In this document: one piece after another, positions 1 to 7,149 of the stretch
Numbering within the stretch: the stretch's first letter is position 1
How the letters are laid out: the number at the start of each line of letters is the position of its first letter
Source of the DNA: an uncultured Alistipes sp.
GTDB taxonomy: Bacteria; Bacteroidota; Bacteroidia; Bacteroidales; Rikenellaceae
NCBI GenBank assembly: GCA_959604655.1
Contig: CAUHCL010000069.1
Coordinates: 1 to 11,598, forward strand
Direction: 5' to 3'
Length of the DNA stretch: 11,598 nt
Notes under the pieces: generated by a model
What the model was told of the DNA's origin: nothing
The model's input: only the letters and a program-made list of their open reading frames with translations
The model's database searches: none
Position numbers and translations under genes: made by a program

Positions 1-409
1 CTTTGTTCGCAAAATCGAGAAATGCCGGTGAAAAAATATTGTCATCCTCTGTTGCAATCAAGGTTTCCGAGAATGAAAACACATATTTGCAGAGATAGTA
101 AAAATTGCTGTCTTTGCCTACACCGTAATTCCGTTCCCGACGAATGACGTTGAGTGATTTGAACCCATGATTATCGGCAATCGAATCAAGATATTCCACA
201 ATCAGCTTATACCCTTCCCAATGGCTTTCCTTTGCAGGATAATCCACACCGACATAAACATCGGTCTTTTCCGCATGAGTGCATCTCATCAACGACTCCA
301 GACATTTCCGAAAATGCTCATATCGGCATAATGTGGGTATAACAACTGGTGCAAATGAAACAAGTAGGTCTGATTGTTTAAGCGTGTAGTTTGTCTTGGG
401 TTGTCTCAC
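1..409 (-). CDS. Glycosyltransferase family 2-like protein, N-terminal part (cut by window edge)
   Basis: This gene has no stop inside the window, so only its first 136 or so residues are visible. The translation has the start of a GT-A nucleotide-sugar glycosyltransferase: a strand-loop segment APVVIPTLCRYEHF near residues 24-37, a VYVGVDYP strand, and an acidic EDDN motif close to the edge that matches the metal- and sugar-nucleotide-binding DxD region of the family. It would add one sugar to the polysaccharide repeat unit in the cytoplasm. There is no in-frame ATG before codon 41, which is already inside the fold. The only upstream start is GTG at 409-407, with a stop codon four codons further upstream (421-419). 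It is the last visible gene of the minus-strand operon, 60 bp after the GNAT gene. The family call is firm; donor and acceptor sugars cannot be told. Confidence 0.85.
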   Translation of the reverse strand, partial: MRQPKTNYTLKQSDLLVSFAPVVIPTLCRYEHFRKCLESLMRCTHAEKTDVYVGVDYPAKESHWEGYKLIVEYLDSIADNHGFKSLNVIRRERNYGVGKDSNFYYLCKYVFSFSETLIATEDDNIFSPAFLDFANK

Positions 410-469
410 ACAAGATGGTTATTATAAATAATGATGTACTTTACCTTATGATGAAAGCTGCTAATGCTA

Positions 470-910
470 TTACAATGTAATACGTAAAAGATTTTTACAT
501 TGATGATCAGCCATAATTTTATAGCCTAAAGCAGCGTAAAGGTTTGCTGCTTCATGGTTATTTTTTAGCACCTCCAAGTCGGAATACCGTAATCCTATAG
601 ACAAACATTTTTTAAAAAATTCCTCAAACATGGCTTTTGCGATACCTTTGCCCCTATGGTGTTCATCTACCCACACGAGAGACACATATGCTATAGATGT
701 ATCCTGGTTGGGATAGAATGCGATAAACGCTTCAATACAATTATTGACAGAACATGTAAGAAATGATGCAAACTTTGATAATTTTTCTGAATATTGTTCT
801 ATATCAATACTATCGTTTAACGGCGGATTGAACTGTGGCGAGCTGCGTTTTAGAAGTCTAAATACGTCGTTGTGATCAAGTTTGGAAAAAGATATTTTGA
901 ATTGGTTCAT
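470..910 (-). CDS. GNAT-family N-acetyltransferase
   Basis: The 146-residue product has the length and fold pattern of a single-domain GNAT enzyme, which moves an acetyl group from acetyl-CoA to an amine. The acetyl-CoA pyrophosphate-binding motif is visible as HHRGKGIA at residues 84-91, preceded by the beta-4 strand YVSLVWVDE (75-83). The later part shows the usual D-L-E-V strand, an N-x-x-A-x-x-L-Y helix (118-126) and L-G-Y (128-130). It follows the ATP-grasp gene by 23 bp in the same operon, so its amine substrate may be an amino sugar or an amino-acid substituent made by the neighbouring aminotransferases; that is inference. It could instead be a general GNAT carried along with the locus. 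The gene is AT-rich like the two genes upstream of it. Confidence 0.85.
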   Translation of the reverse strand: MNQFKISFSKLDHNDVFRLLKRSSPQFNPPLNDSIDIEQYSEKLSKFASFLTCSVNNCIEAFIAFYPNQDTSIAYVSLVWVDEHHRGKGIAKAMFEEFFKKCLSIGLRYSDLEVLKNNHEAANLYAALGYKIMADHQCKNLLRITL

Positions 911-933
911 GTCGTTTAAGCATCAAAGTTATA

Positions 934-2133
934 TTATTCGATAAGAACTTTAACGTAATCGTCCATGTGTTCCAGCATTTTAAACATCTGGTCCGTGTTG
1001 TCAAATTTTAAAATCATTTCTCCAAGAGCATCCTGTGCATCTCTGAATTCTTTGACATGATCACCAGTATGAAGTTCGGTAACAAACTCTACAAGATGTT
1101 TTTCTTCAAATTCTGGTGCGAGCCAAATTTTTTTGAACGTACCGGTACTTTTTGAATGTACCATATAGTTCGCCCAGCAACCTCGTGTTGGAGCCATTTT
1201 CAGTTGTGAGCAGTCTTCTCCAAGAGCTGCCTTAATAACATATGGTACCATATCAACTCCTGTAGCATATTGCGTGATCTGTGGTATCAGACTTCCACCA
1301 CTTCTGGCGCCAAGTTCAAGAATGTAAACGTTGTCATTTTGATCAACAATAGCTTCCACATTGTAGGCCGTGCTCTTCATGCCGAGTAAGGTTATAAGTC
1401 GTTGCAATTCATCTGTTAGAATATCAATGTAATGTGTATCCATCATGAATGGCCAACATTCGCCTATCGGTGCAAAATCTTTTTTACCTTTGGCATTATA
1501 ATATTCATTTCCAAAACAATGGAATACCAACTTCCCATTGACGCTGAAAGCATCACCTGATATTTGCCATCCTTTCTTTGTAATGAATTCCTCTATAATA
1601 AATCGTCCAGATCGCGAATATGAAAGTGCATCAGCCACGCAATCTTCCAACATGGATATATCTGTCAGTTTATTTATGCCTTTACTTCCAGATGAATCGA
1701 CAGGTTTGACCATTACGGGAAGCTGGAACTGGTCTATTTCAGAAAGAGCTTCCTTGTAATTCGAGTATCCTTTGGCTTTAGGAACAACGAAATTGTGTTT
1801 TTTTAGATATTCTCTGAAAAGATCTTTATTAGACAATATATTCACAGACTGGAATGGACTCGTAGGTAGTCCCATCTGTTCGCAAACATATGCTGCTACT
1901 GGAGCTGCAGGATCAGATGCATATGCCACTACGCCGTTAACTTTCAGTTCCCGTGCTAACTTTAGAACTGCGTCTTTATTCGTAGTGCTGATATTGTAAT
2001 ATTCGTGTGCGAATTTATGTCCTGGGTTCTCTGGCAAATAGTCACAAGTGATGACATAGTATCCCATTTCCACAGCTTTACGTATTGCAAACGTTTGATA
2101 TATGGATCCGCCTAACATTAGGATTTTTTTCAT
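934..2133 (-). CDS. ATP-grasp ligase, carbamoyl-phosphate-synthase-like
   Basis: The 399-residue product is an ATP-grasp enzyme; the family activates a carboxylate as an acyl phosphate and joins it to an amine or similar nucleophile. The N-terminal Rossmann-like part begins KKILMLGGS (2-10). The ATP-binding lysine lies in VMVKPVDSSGSKG (140-152), which also forms the flexible loop. The adenine-binding hinge is IIEEFI (179-184), and the magnesium ligands are probably E260 (NVEA) and E273 in ILELGARSGG (271-280). Its start overlaps the stop of the class I aminotransferase gene by four bases (ATGA), so the two are probably translationally coupled and share a pathway. In a polysaccharide locus a likely role is attaching an amino acid to an amino sugar. 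This is inference; substrates cannot be read from the sequence. The ATP-grasp fold itself is near certain. Confidence 0.88.
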   Translation of the reverse strand: MKKILMLGGSIYQTFAIRKAVEMGYYVITCDYLPENPGHKFAHEYYNISTTNKDAVLKLARELKVNGVVAYASDPAAPVAAYVCEQMGLPTSPFQSVNILSNKDLFREYLKKHNFVVPKAKGYSNYKEALSEIDQFQLPVMVKPVDSSGSKGINKLTDISMLEDCVADALSYSRSGRFIIEEFITKKGWQISGDAFSVNGKLVFHCFGNEYYNAKGKKDFAPIGECWPFMMDTHYIDILTDELQRLITLLGMKSTAYNVEAIVDQNDNVYILELGARSGGSLIPQITQYATGVDMVPYVIKAALGEDCSQLKMAPTRGCWANYMVHSKSTGTFKKIWLAPEFEEKHLVEFVTELHTGDHVKEFRDAQDALGEMILKFDNTDQMFKMLEHMDDYVKVLIE

Positions 2134-3296
2134 GACTTTCGAGATTTTATGAAATCAGAAATTCTTTTAACACCTTCTTTTATACGGCTTTCATCAAGAG
2201 TGAATGCCAGTCGTACGTATTGTTTACAAACATCACCATATGCTAGTCCTGGTACAACAGCAACTTTTGCATTCTGCAAAAGATCGTATGCGAAATCTTC
2301 GGAAGAATTATATCCTAACCCCGAAATATCAATCATTGCATAGAAAGTGGCTTCTGGAGATTCTAATTTTATCCCACGCAAATTTTTTAATCCATCAACC
2401 AATATATCACGACGTCGAGTGAATGTTTCGCGCATATCAGCAGAGTAATCATTTGAGCTGCCAAGTGCTTCTATTGCGGCGTATTGAGACGGTAATGGGG
2501 CACATGCAGCTACATTCTCCTGAAGTTTTATGATGGTTTGAATAATGTTCTCTGGACCTAATACGTAACCTATGCGATACCCTGTCATACAAAATTCTTT
2601 AGAAAGACTATTAATGAGAATGGTTCGCTCTTTCATTTCGGGATAGTTAACTATACTTTTGAATTCGGGATTTCCATAAATGAGAGTTTTATAGACTTCG
2701 TCTGAAATTACGGCCAAATCATTTTTAATAGCGATTTCAGCAATTTCCTTCAGTATCTGTTGTGAAAATATTTTGCCAGAAGGGTTAGTTGGCGTGTTAA
2801 TGATAATAGCTTTTGTTTTCGAAGTCACGGCACGTTTAATGTCTTCCCCATCTACCATCAGTGCGCCAACTCTTGAAGTCACAATTCTTGGCTTACCATG
2901 ACATAGTTGTGTCATTTGTTTATAGTTTACATAATATGGTGCCGGAATTATAATTTCATCACCTGGGTTAATTAAAGATAGGAGTGTGAGATACAGACCT
3001 TCCATCGCACCTACTGTAACTGCAATCTCGGAAAGCGGATTATAATAAAGGCTTTCTTTACGTTGATAGTAATTGCTTATAGTATTCCGCAGTTCTAAAA
3101 GACCTGCGTTCTGTGAATATCTTGTGTGTCCTGAAATAATAGACCGACATGCAGCTTGCTTTATATTATCATGAGGCTGGATGTCGGGATCTCCAAGTGT
3201 AAAATCGACAACATCATCCATTTCTTTAGCCATATTAAATAACTTACGTATTAATGACGGAGATATTGATGATGATACGTCTGATAATGTGACCAT
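2130..3296 (-). CDS. PLP-dependent aminotransferase, class I/II (aspartate-aminotransferase-like)
   Basis: The 388-residue product is a complete fold-type I aminotransferase. Visible landmarks are the substrate-binding LGDPD near residues 34-38, the Y60 segment HTRYSQNAG, the cofactor-anchoring NTPTNPSGK (167-175, with N171), SDEVY (198-202, D199 pairing with the pyridine nitrogen), the Schiff-base lysine K233 in NSLSKEFCMTGYRIGY, and a C-terminal YVRLAF whose arginine normally binds the substrate carboxylate. That set fits an amino acid/keto acid transaminase rather than a sugar transaminase. It is coupled by a four-base overlap to the ATP-grasp gene and lies 32 bp after the DegT-type gene. 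I infer that it supplies or recycles the amino acid that the ATP-grasp enzyme uses. The exact substrate is unknown. Base composition is AT-rich, unlike the gene just upstream. Confidence 0.92.
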   Translation of the reverse strand: MVTLSDVSSSISPSLIRKLFNMAKEMDDVVDFTLGDPDIQPHDNIKQAACRSIISGHTRYSQNAGLLELRNTISNYYQRKESLYYNPLSEIAVTVGAMEGLYLTLLSLINPGDEIIIPAPYYVNYKQMTQLCHGKPRIVTSRVGALMVDGEDIKRAVTSKTKAIIINTPTNPSGKIFSQQILKEIAEIAIKNDLAVISDEVYKTLIYGNPEFKSIVNYPEMKERTILINSLSKEFCMTGYRIGYVLGPENIIQTIIKLQENVAACAPLPSQYAAIEALGSSNDYSADMRETFTRRRDILVDGLKNLRGIKLESPEATFYAMIDISGLGYNSSEDFAYDLLQNAKVAVVPGLAYGDVCKQYVRLAFTLDESRIKEGVKRISDFIKSRKS

Positions 3297-3328
3297 ATTC
3301 GTGCGGATTAAATAAGGAATAATATATT

Positions 3329-4441
3329 TTACTTTTTCAGTACATTGATGATTTGTTCCACATTACTATCTGTCAAAGCATGGTGCATTGGCAGGCAAAT
3401 TACTGTGGAGGCCATGCGATGGGCATTTGGGAGGTTCTCGGGGTTGGCCGAGGGGAGGCCGCGATAGGTGGAGAACTCGCTGATGAGCGGATAGAAATAG
3501 CGTCGTCCGAGCACGTTGGCATCACGCATGCGGAAGTAGAGCTCGTCGCGTGTCATGCCATATCTTTCCGCGTCGATGAAGATGGGAAAGTAAGAGTAGT
3601 TGTGCCGTACGCCAGGCATGTCGTCGAAAAATGTTATACCTTCCACGTCGCGGAGGGCTTTGCGGTACCTGTCTGCTACTTTGTGGCGTGCTTCTATCGC
3701 AGAATCTACCTGCCGCAAGTTTAGCAGGCCATAGGCTGACCTCATTTCGTCGACCTTCGAGTTGATGCCTGGGGCAACCACCTCCGTTTCGCCCGCGAAC
3801 CCGAAGTTTTTGAGGTAGTCGATACGTTTCTTCGTTTTCGCATCGTGCATTACCATGGCGCCACCTTCGATGGTGTTGTATACTTTTGTCGCATGGAATG
3901 ATAGCGTGGACATGTCGCCAGCATTGAGAACAGACTCGCCGTTTACTTCCACTCCGAAGGCATGCGCTGCATCGTAAATCACCTTAAGCCCGTATTTGTC
4001 TGCTATTCCTTGAATACGTGTGGTGTCGCAGGGTTTGCCATAGACGTGTACCGGCATTATGGCAGTGGTCTTGGGGGTTATGGCGGCCTCGATTCGTTCG
4101 GGGTCGATGTTTCCTGTGGCAGGGTCTATGTCTACAAATACAGGGTTTATTCCATTCCACCATAGCGAGTGGGTGGTGGCCACAAAGCTGTATGGGGTGG
4201 TGATCACCTCTCCCGTAATGCGCAGTGCTTGCAGGGCGGTTATCAGCGGCAGTGTGCCGTTTGTGAACAAACTGACGTAAGGCACTTTCAGATATTCGGC
4301 AAGAGCTTGTTCTAGTTTTTGATGAAAACTTCCGTTATTGGTAATCCATTTGCTGTTCCATATCTCTTTGAGAAGTTGGTGGAATTCCTCGAGGTCGGGC
4401 AACAGCGGGGATGTCACTGTAATCTGGTGTCTATCTTCCAT
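3329..4441 (-). CDS. DegT/DnrJ/EryC1/StrS-family sugar aminotransferase
   Basis: The 370-residue product is a full-length member of the sugar-nucleotide aminotransferase family, which turns a keto sugar nucleotide into an amino sugar nucleotide using PLP. Key segments are SLFTNGTLPL (57-66, phosphate-binding turn), the strand VIYDAAHAFG (154-163) with D157 contacting the pyridine nitrogen, and the cofactor lysine K186 in SFHATKVYNTIEGG (181-194). That last motif resembles the subfamily that makes 4-amino-4,6-dideoxy- or 3-amino-3,6-dideoxy-hexoses on dTDP (VioA, FdtB, QdtB type), but the substrate position is not proven. It needs a 4-keto-6-deoxy sugar nucleotide, and no dehydratase is visible in the left operon, so the substrate must come from elsewhere. 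The gene is much richer in G+C than the three genes that follow it, which points to a mosaic operon. Confidence 0.92.
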   Translation of the reverse strand: MEDRHQITVTSPLLPDLEEFHQLLKEIWNSKWITNNGSFHQKLEQALAEYLKVPYVSLFTNGTLPLITALQALRITGEVITTPYSFVATTHSLWWNGINPVFVDIDPATGNIDPERIEAAITPKTTAIMPVHVYGKPCDTTRIQGIADKYGLKVIYDAAHAFGVEVNGESVLNAGDMSTLSFHATKVYNTIEGGAMVMHDAKTKKRIDYLKNFGFAGETEVVAPGINSKVDEMRSAYGLLNLRQVDSAIEARHKVADRYRKALRDVEGITFFDDMPGVRHNYSYFPIFIDAERYGMTRDELYFRMRDANVLGRRYFYPLISEFSTYRGLPSANPENLPNAHRMASTVICLPMHHALTDSNVEQIINVLKK

Positions 4442-4462
4442 GTATGAGAGTTGATATTGGGA

Positions 4463-5617
4463 TTATTTATCGTCCGTGGCAGCTGCAATTCTACTCATCA
4501 AACGCGTACCTTTGTCCCAGAAGAATGGCAACAGCTTAGGTTCAATGAATCTCCCCCGAACCCAGTCGATGCCGGCGCATATGATGAAAATCACTATTAC
4601 CGATATTATGGCGTAGCTGACATTTATCAAGATTGAAGGACCGAAGTGTCCGAGACAATCCACTGTTTCATTCCAAAGCCACTGTATCATGGCAGCCGAA
4701 TTAGCATGTATGAGCAGTACGCCGAAAGTAGTTGCCCCCATGGTGTTTATAAGTCGGGAATGATGGATTTTCAAATCCTTGAAGTACATGAACGAGGCGA
4801 TGGCAATCAGTAGCGATAGAATTTTGTTGCTGTCTGCTACGAAGAAATAAGGATTAAAAAGAGGAATATACCCCAGTTTGTAGACAGCCTCCAATAGAAA
4901 TACGCTCACGGAACCGCAACCTAAAAGTAGGAGCGACAATATTCCCCACATTCTATGGCTTATCTTAGGAAGGAATCCATATAGTCTTATATATGCCGCG
5001 ATAATGTATATGGCCATAAACCAGCTCACGTAGTTGAACTGTATTTTGATGATGGGGATCGAAGGTAATATGGCATAAAATAATACAAGAATCGCAATCA
5101 GGTATTGATGTTGGCGTCGGTTGATATTTTCCAGAAATATATTGAGAAATGGAATGAACATGTAGAACATCAAAAAACAACTGATAAAGTCGTTGGGATG
5201 AAACCCTTTAAGCGGCCACAACGTCCAAATAAGTTTTCGCAGCGACAAGGTCTCATGGCCTGTAAAACAGAATATACTATAGATTATGATAGAATAGAAA
5301 GCGATCTGAATGTATAGTTTCAACAGTTTGCGCCACGAAAAATCAGATTTACACATGAAGTATCCGGTAATCATAAGAAAGCAGTTGATTCCAGTTTTGC
5401 CCCAAGCTCCGAATATCAACATTGCGGTAGACGAAGGCGATAGAGCGGCTGCCTGCAGTGCCGGTAGCAGACTTGAATTTACTACATAGTGATGTGCTAT
5501 AATCATCAGCATTACAATGGTTCGGTAAAGTTCAAGATTGGAATTCCTTGTTTTCTTGACAGACGCTGACTTTGGTTGATGCGGTGGAAGGAGGGGGGGG
5601 GTAATTATTTTATTCAC
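4463..5617 (-). CDS. Membrane O-acyltransferase (acyltransferase 3 family), possibly phase-variable
   Basis: The 384-residue product is a multi-pass membrane protein of the acyltransferase-3 group, which O-acetylates (or otherwise acylates) sugars of surface polysaccharides. The signature start NLELYRTIVMLMIIAHHYV (27-45) carries the conserved Arg (R32) and a His pair (H42, H43) at the first membrane segment, followed by about nine more hydrophobic stretches and a basic C-terminal tail. The start must be GTG at 5617-5615; the first in-frame ATG is codon 36, inside the first membrane segment. Codons 6-9 contain a run of nine cytosines on the coding strand. One base gained or lost there would put the body of the gene out of frame with the only usable start, because the other two upstream frames are stopped. 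The visible allele is in frame. It lies 19 bp after the flippase gene. Confidence 0.9.
   Translation of the reverse strand: MNKIITPPLLPPHQPKSASVKKTRNSNLELYRTIVMLMIIAHHYVVNSSLLPALQAAALSPSSTAMLIFGAWGKTGINCFLMITGYFMCKSDFSWRKLLKLYIQIAFYSIIIYSIFCFTGHETLSLRKLIWTLWPLKGFHPNDFISCFLMFYMFIPFLNIFLENINRRQHQYLIAILVLFYAILPSIPIIKIQFNYVSWFMAIYIIAAYIRLYGFLPKISHRMWGILSLLLLGCGSVSVFLLEAVYKLGYIPLFNPYFFVADSNKILSLLIAIASFMYFKDLKIHHSRLINTMGATTFGVLLIHANSAAMIQWLWNETVDCLGHFGPSILINVSYAIISVIVIFIICAGIDWVRGRFIEPKLLPFFWDKGTRLMSRIAAATDDK
5593..5601 (-). repeat. C9 homopolymer tract in the 5' end of the acyltransferase gene
   Basis: Nine consecutive G on the plus strand (C on the coding strand) sit 16-24 bases after the GTG start, encoding Thr-Pro-Pro-Leu. 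Tracts of this kind and position are a classic slipped-strand contingency locus. The present length keeps the gene open; lengths differing by one or two would not, because both other upstream frames run into TAA or TGA. Confidence 0.75.
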
Positions 5618-5636
5618 AATGCTTTATTGTCTAAGA

Positions 5637-7070
5637 CTATTTGTTCTTTATGAAAGAAATAAGTTCGCGAAGGTCGGCGGAACGAGTGACGGTGGCAACA
5701 AGCAAATAATAGGTGACTCCCGTCAGACATCCGACAGTCAGTTGGAGCGTAGGGGCGGTAAAGATAGTGGTGGCAAACCACACGATCGCGCCCATGGACA
5801 GGGAATAAAGCAGAGACGGGAATAAATCTCGCATCTGTCGCAGAAACCCCATCTGAATAAGTTGCCCTGTATAGTGAGTATTGACCACAAGGCAGAGAAT
5901 CGAGATGACTATTGAGCCTATCGTCATTGGGATTAATCCGAACGGAATAGTAGCGCATAACACTCCTATGCCGATCAGTTTCTTTATTACCTCAAGTCGC
6001 AGGAACAGGTCTGAACGACCTTTTACCACAAGAAGGTTGAGATTTATGGCGTGTATAGGGTACCACATCATTGAAAAACAGAGAATACTGAGTAATGTGG
6101 CGGCAAATATCCACTGTTCTTTGAGAAAGATAAGAATCAGAGGGTGTGCCACAGCTGCCAGTCCGGTCATTAGCGGGAAAACGACAAATGCCGAGAGACG
6201 CAAGAAGCGTCGATACACTCCACGCAGGCGGTCATCGTCATTCTGAATCGTGCAAAATACGGGGTATGTTACCCTCTGAAAAATACCCGTTAAGTTGGAA
6301 GAGGGAAATGATGCGAACTGCTGTGCCCGAGTGTAATAGCCAAGATCGGAACTTTTGAATAATTTTCCAATTACCAATAAATAGATATTACTGTATAAAG
6401 TATCCAATAAAGCGCTAAGAGCAAGCTTTGAACCGAAAGTAAACAACTCTCGGAATGAGTTCCATGAGTACAACCACCTCGGGCGCCATGTTGAGAAGAA
6501 CCATAGCAGGGAAACGTTGACAAGTAGATTGACGATCTGATACCACACAATTGCCCATACTCCCCAACCGGTATAAGCCATCGTGATTCCGACTGTGCCT
6601 GATGCTATTGCAGCTAAAACAGAAGCCTTGGCTTGGGTTTTGAAATCTATTTCGACTATGAATAGAGCTCTTTGTACTACGACGAATGAGTTGATGATTA
6701 TGCTAAGCGAGATGATACGGGTAAGAGGTACCAGAATAGGTTCATCATAAAACTTAGCAATCAGCGGTGCGCAGAAAAAGAGGATAAGATATAGCGCGAT
6801 ACCAACTGCGATGTTGAAATAGAATACAGTGGAGTTGTCGGTCTCGGAACGGTCTTGTTTCCTTATGAGTGCCTGTGAAAAACCGCTGTCTACAAGTGAT
6901 TGGGAGATTGCAATGAATACGGTGAGCATTCCGACCAGGCCATAATCCTCAGGGGTTAGGATTCTCGCCATGATAATCATGACGACGAAAGCTATTCCTT
7001 GGACAGAAAATCTCTCGATACTGCTCCAGATCGTGCCTTTTAACGTCTTATGTTTAAGAGATTCAGACAT
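5637..7070 (-). CDS. wzx: Wzx-type polysaccharide flippase (MOP superfamily)
   Basis: The 477-residue product is a polytopic inner-membrane protein with about 12-14 hydrophobic segments and no soluble domain. It begins with the family pattern LKGTIWSSIERFSVQGIAF (9-27) followed by MARILTPEDYGLVGM (34-48), typical of lipid-linked oligosaccharide flippases of the WzxC/polysaccharide-transport branch. Its job would be to flip undecaprenyl-linked repeat units to the periplasm for polymerisation. It starts 79 bp after the fusion regulator's stop and is followed 19 bp later by the acyltransferase gene, so it is the first biosynthetic gene of the left operon. No polymerase (Wzy) is seen in the window; it may lie beyond the left edge. 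A 6-bp stem lies just upstream of the ATG at 7079-7099, too weak to interpret. Confidence 0.92.
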   Translation of the reverse strand: MSESLKHKTLKGTIWSSIERFSVQGIAFVVMIIMARILTPEDYGLVGMLTVFIAISQSLVDSGFSQALIRKQDRSETDNSTVFYFNIAVGIALYLILFFCAPLIAKFYDEPILVPLTRIISLSIIINSFVVVQRALFIVEIDFKTQAKASVLAAIASGTVGITMAYTGWGVWAIVWYQIVNLLVNVSLLWFFSTWRPRWLYSWNSFRELFTFGSKLALSALLDTLYSNIYLLVIGKLFKSSDLGYYTRAQQFASFPSSNLTGIFQRVTYPVFCTIQNDDDRLRGVYRRFLRLSAFVVFPLMTGLAAVAHPLILIFLKEQWIFAATLLSILCFSMMWYPIHAINLNLLVVKGRSDLFLRLEVIKKLIGIGVLCATIPFGLIPMTIGSIVISILCLVVNTHYTGQLIQMGFLRQMRDLFPSLLYSLSMGAIVWFATTIFTAPTLQLTVGCLTGVTYYLLVATVTRSADLRELISFIKNK

Positions 7071-7149
7071 AGATAAAACCTACAAATCGGAAATGTAGGA
7101 CCCAATACTCAAAGAAACAGGTATCATTTATGCTTTGATGGCCTTTTCA

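Noticed and set aside
3353..3724. A 123-codon plus-strand frame antisense to the DegT-type gene
   Set aside because: It is explained by the G+C-rich codon pattern of the opposite strand; the real gene carries all catalytic motifs.
5614..5958. A 114-codon minus-strand frame over the 3' part of the flippase gene
   Set aside because: It lies in another frame of a clear membrane protein gene, has an arginine/histidine-rich composition without any recognisable motif, and is best seen as a shadow.
7079..7099. CCTACA/TGTAGG six-pair stem before the flippase ATG
   Set aside because: Six mostly weak pairs with a nine-base loop and no U-run; likely chance in a 79-bp gap.
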